Origin: Anopheles merus
Taxonomy: Eukaryota; Arthropoda; Insecta; Diptera; Culicidae
Reading direction: 5' to 3'
DNA length: 64,000 bases
Assembly: GCF_017562075.2 (NCBI RefSeq)
Contig: NW_024427600.1
Coordinates: 186,001 to 250,000 of the forward strand
In this document: in pieces, positions 63,975 to 64,000 of the stretch
Position numbering within the stretch: position 1 is the stretch's first letter
Layout: each line of letters starts with the position of its first letter
Notes under the pieces: model-generated
Database searches by the model: none
The model's input: only the letters and a program-made list of their open reading frames with translations
What the model was told of the DNA's origin: nothing
Made by a program: the position numbers and the translations under genes

Positions 63975-64000
63975 TTAAATGCCTTCTAATCGCCTTGTAA

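Overview
The window looks like TE-dense, probably heterochromatic DNA from an insect, most likely a mosquito (Anopheles-like). The grounds are the element mix: BEL/Pao, Mag-type and CsRn1-type gypsy, RTE, R1, I-like and CR1/Jockey-like non-LTR elements, a tRNA-derived SINE with a GAA-type tail, mariner, hAT and pogo-like MITEs, all AT-rich and nested in one another. I found no convincing host protein-coding gene, rRNA or tRNA gene.

Region 1 (1-30735) is a tandem segmental duplication with an 11,718-bp unit. The tail of a preceding unit (1-468) is followed by unit A (469-12186) and unit B (12187-30735). Unit B differs from A by scattered SNPs and small indels and by one 6.8-kb BEL/Pao insertion (19690-26511). 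Each unit holds, in order: a pogo-like MITE piece, a dead mariner, arrays of short hairpin-like repeats split by an RTE fragment, a solo LTR and a 1.03-kb TIR element, a 1.25-kb foldback with a nested MITE, a 418-bp TIR MITE, the 3' end of an L1/Tx1-like non-LTR element split by a hAT transposon, a second short-repeat array, and the 5' end of a CR1/Jockey-like element with an antisense SINE. Every unit boundary falls inside that SINE.

Region 2 (30110-34876) is the full-length parent of that CR1/Jockey-like element. ORF1 has a PHD finger and is split by the SINE (12-bp target duplication). ORF2 (endonuclease and reverse transcriptase) carries one in-frame TGA.

Region 3 (34877-51500) is a nest of decayed elements: a CsRn1-like gypsy pseudogene with a MITE in it, several MITEs, a self-deleted RTE copy, a SINE, a second, badly broken BEL/Pao with a hAT inside its integrase, and three separated pieces of one minus-strand I-like element (with RNase H).

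Region 4 (51939-61090) holds an internally deleted gypsy (51939-54703), then an R1-like 3' fragment split by a nearly intact Mag-type gypsy (55300-60498) whose polyprotein has a single in-frame TAG. Region 5 (61200-64000) holds a possible SINE and a cluster of MITEs, one nested in another.

The coding sequences do not form a pathway; they are independent mobile elements. Their nesting gives a relative chronology: CR1-like insertion, then SINE insertion, then tandem duplication, then BEL insertion into unit B only. The two youngest elements are the BEL (LTRs nearly identical, one long open frame) and the Mag-type gypsy (LTRs differ at about one site).
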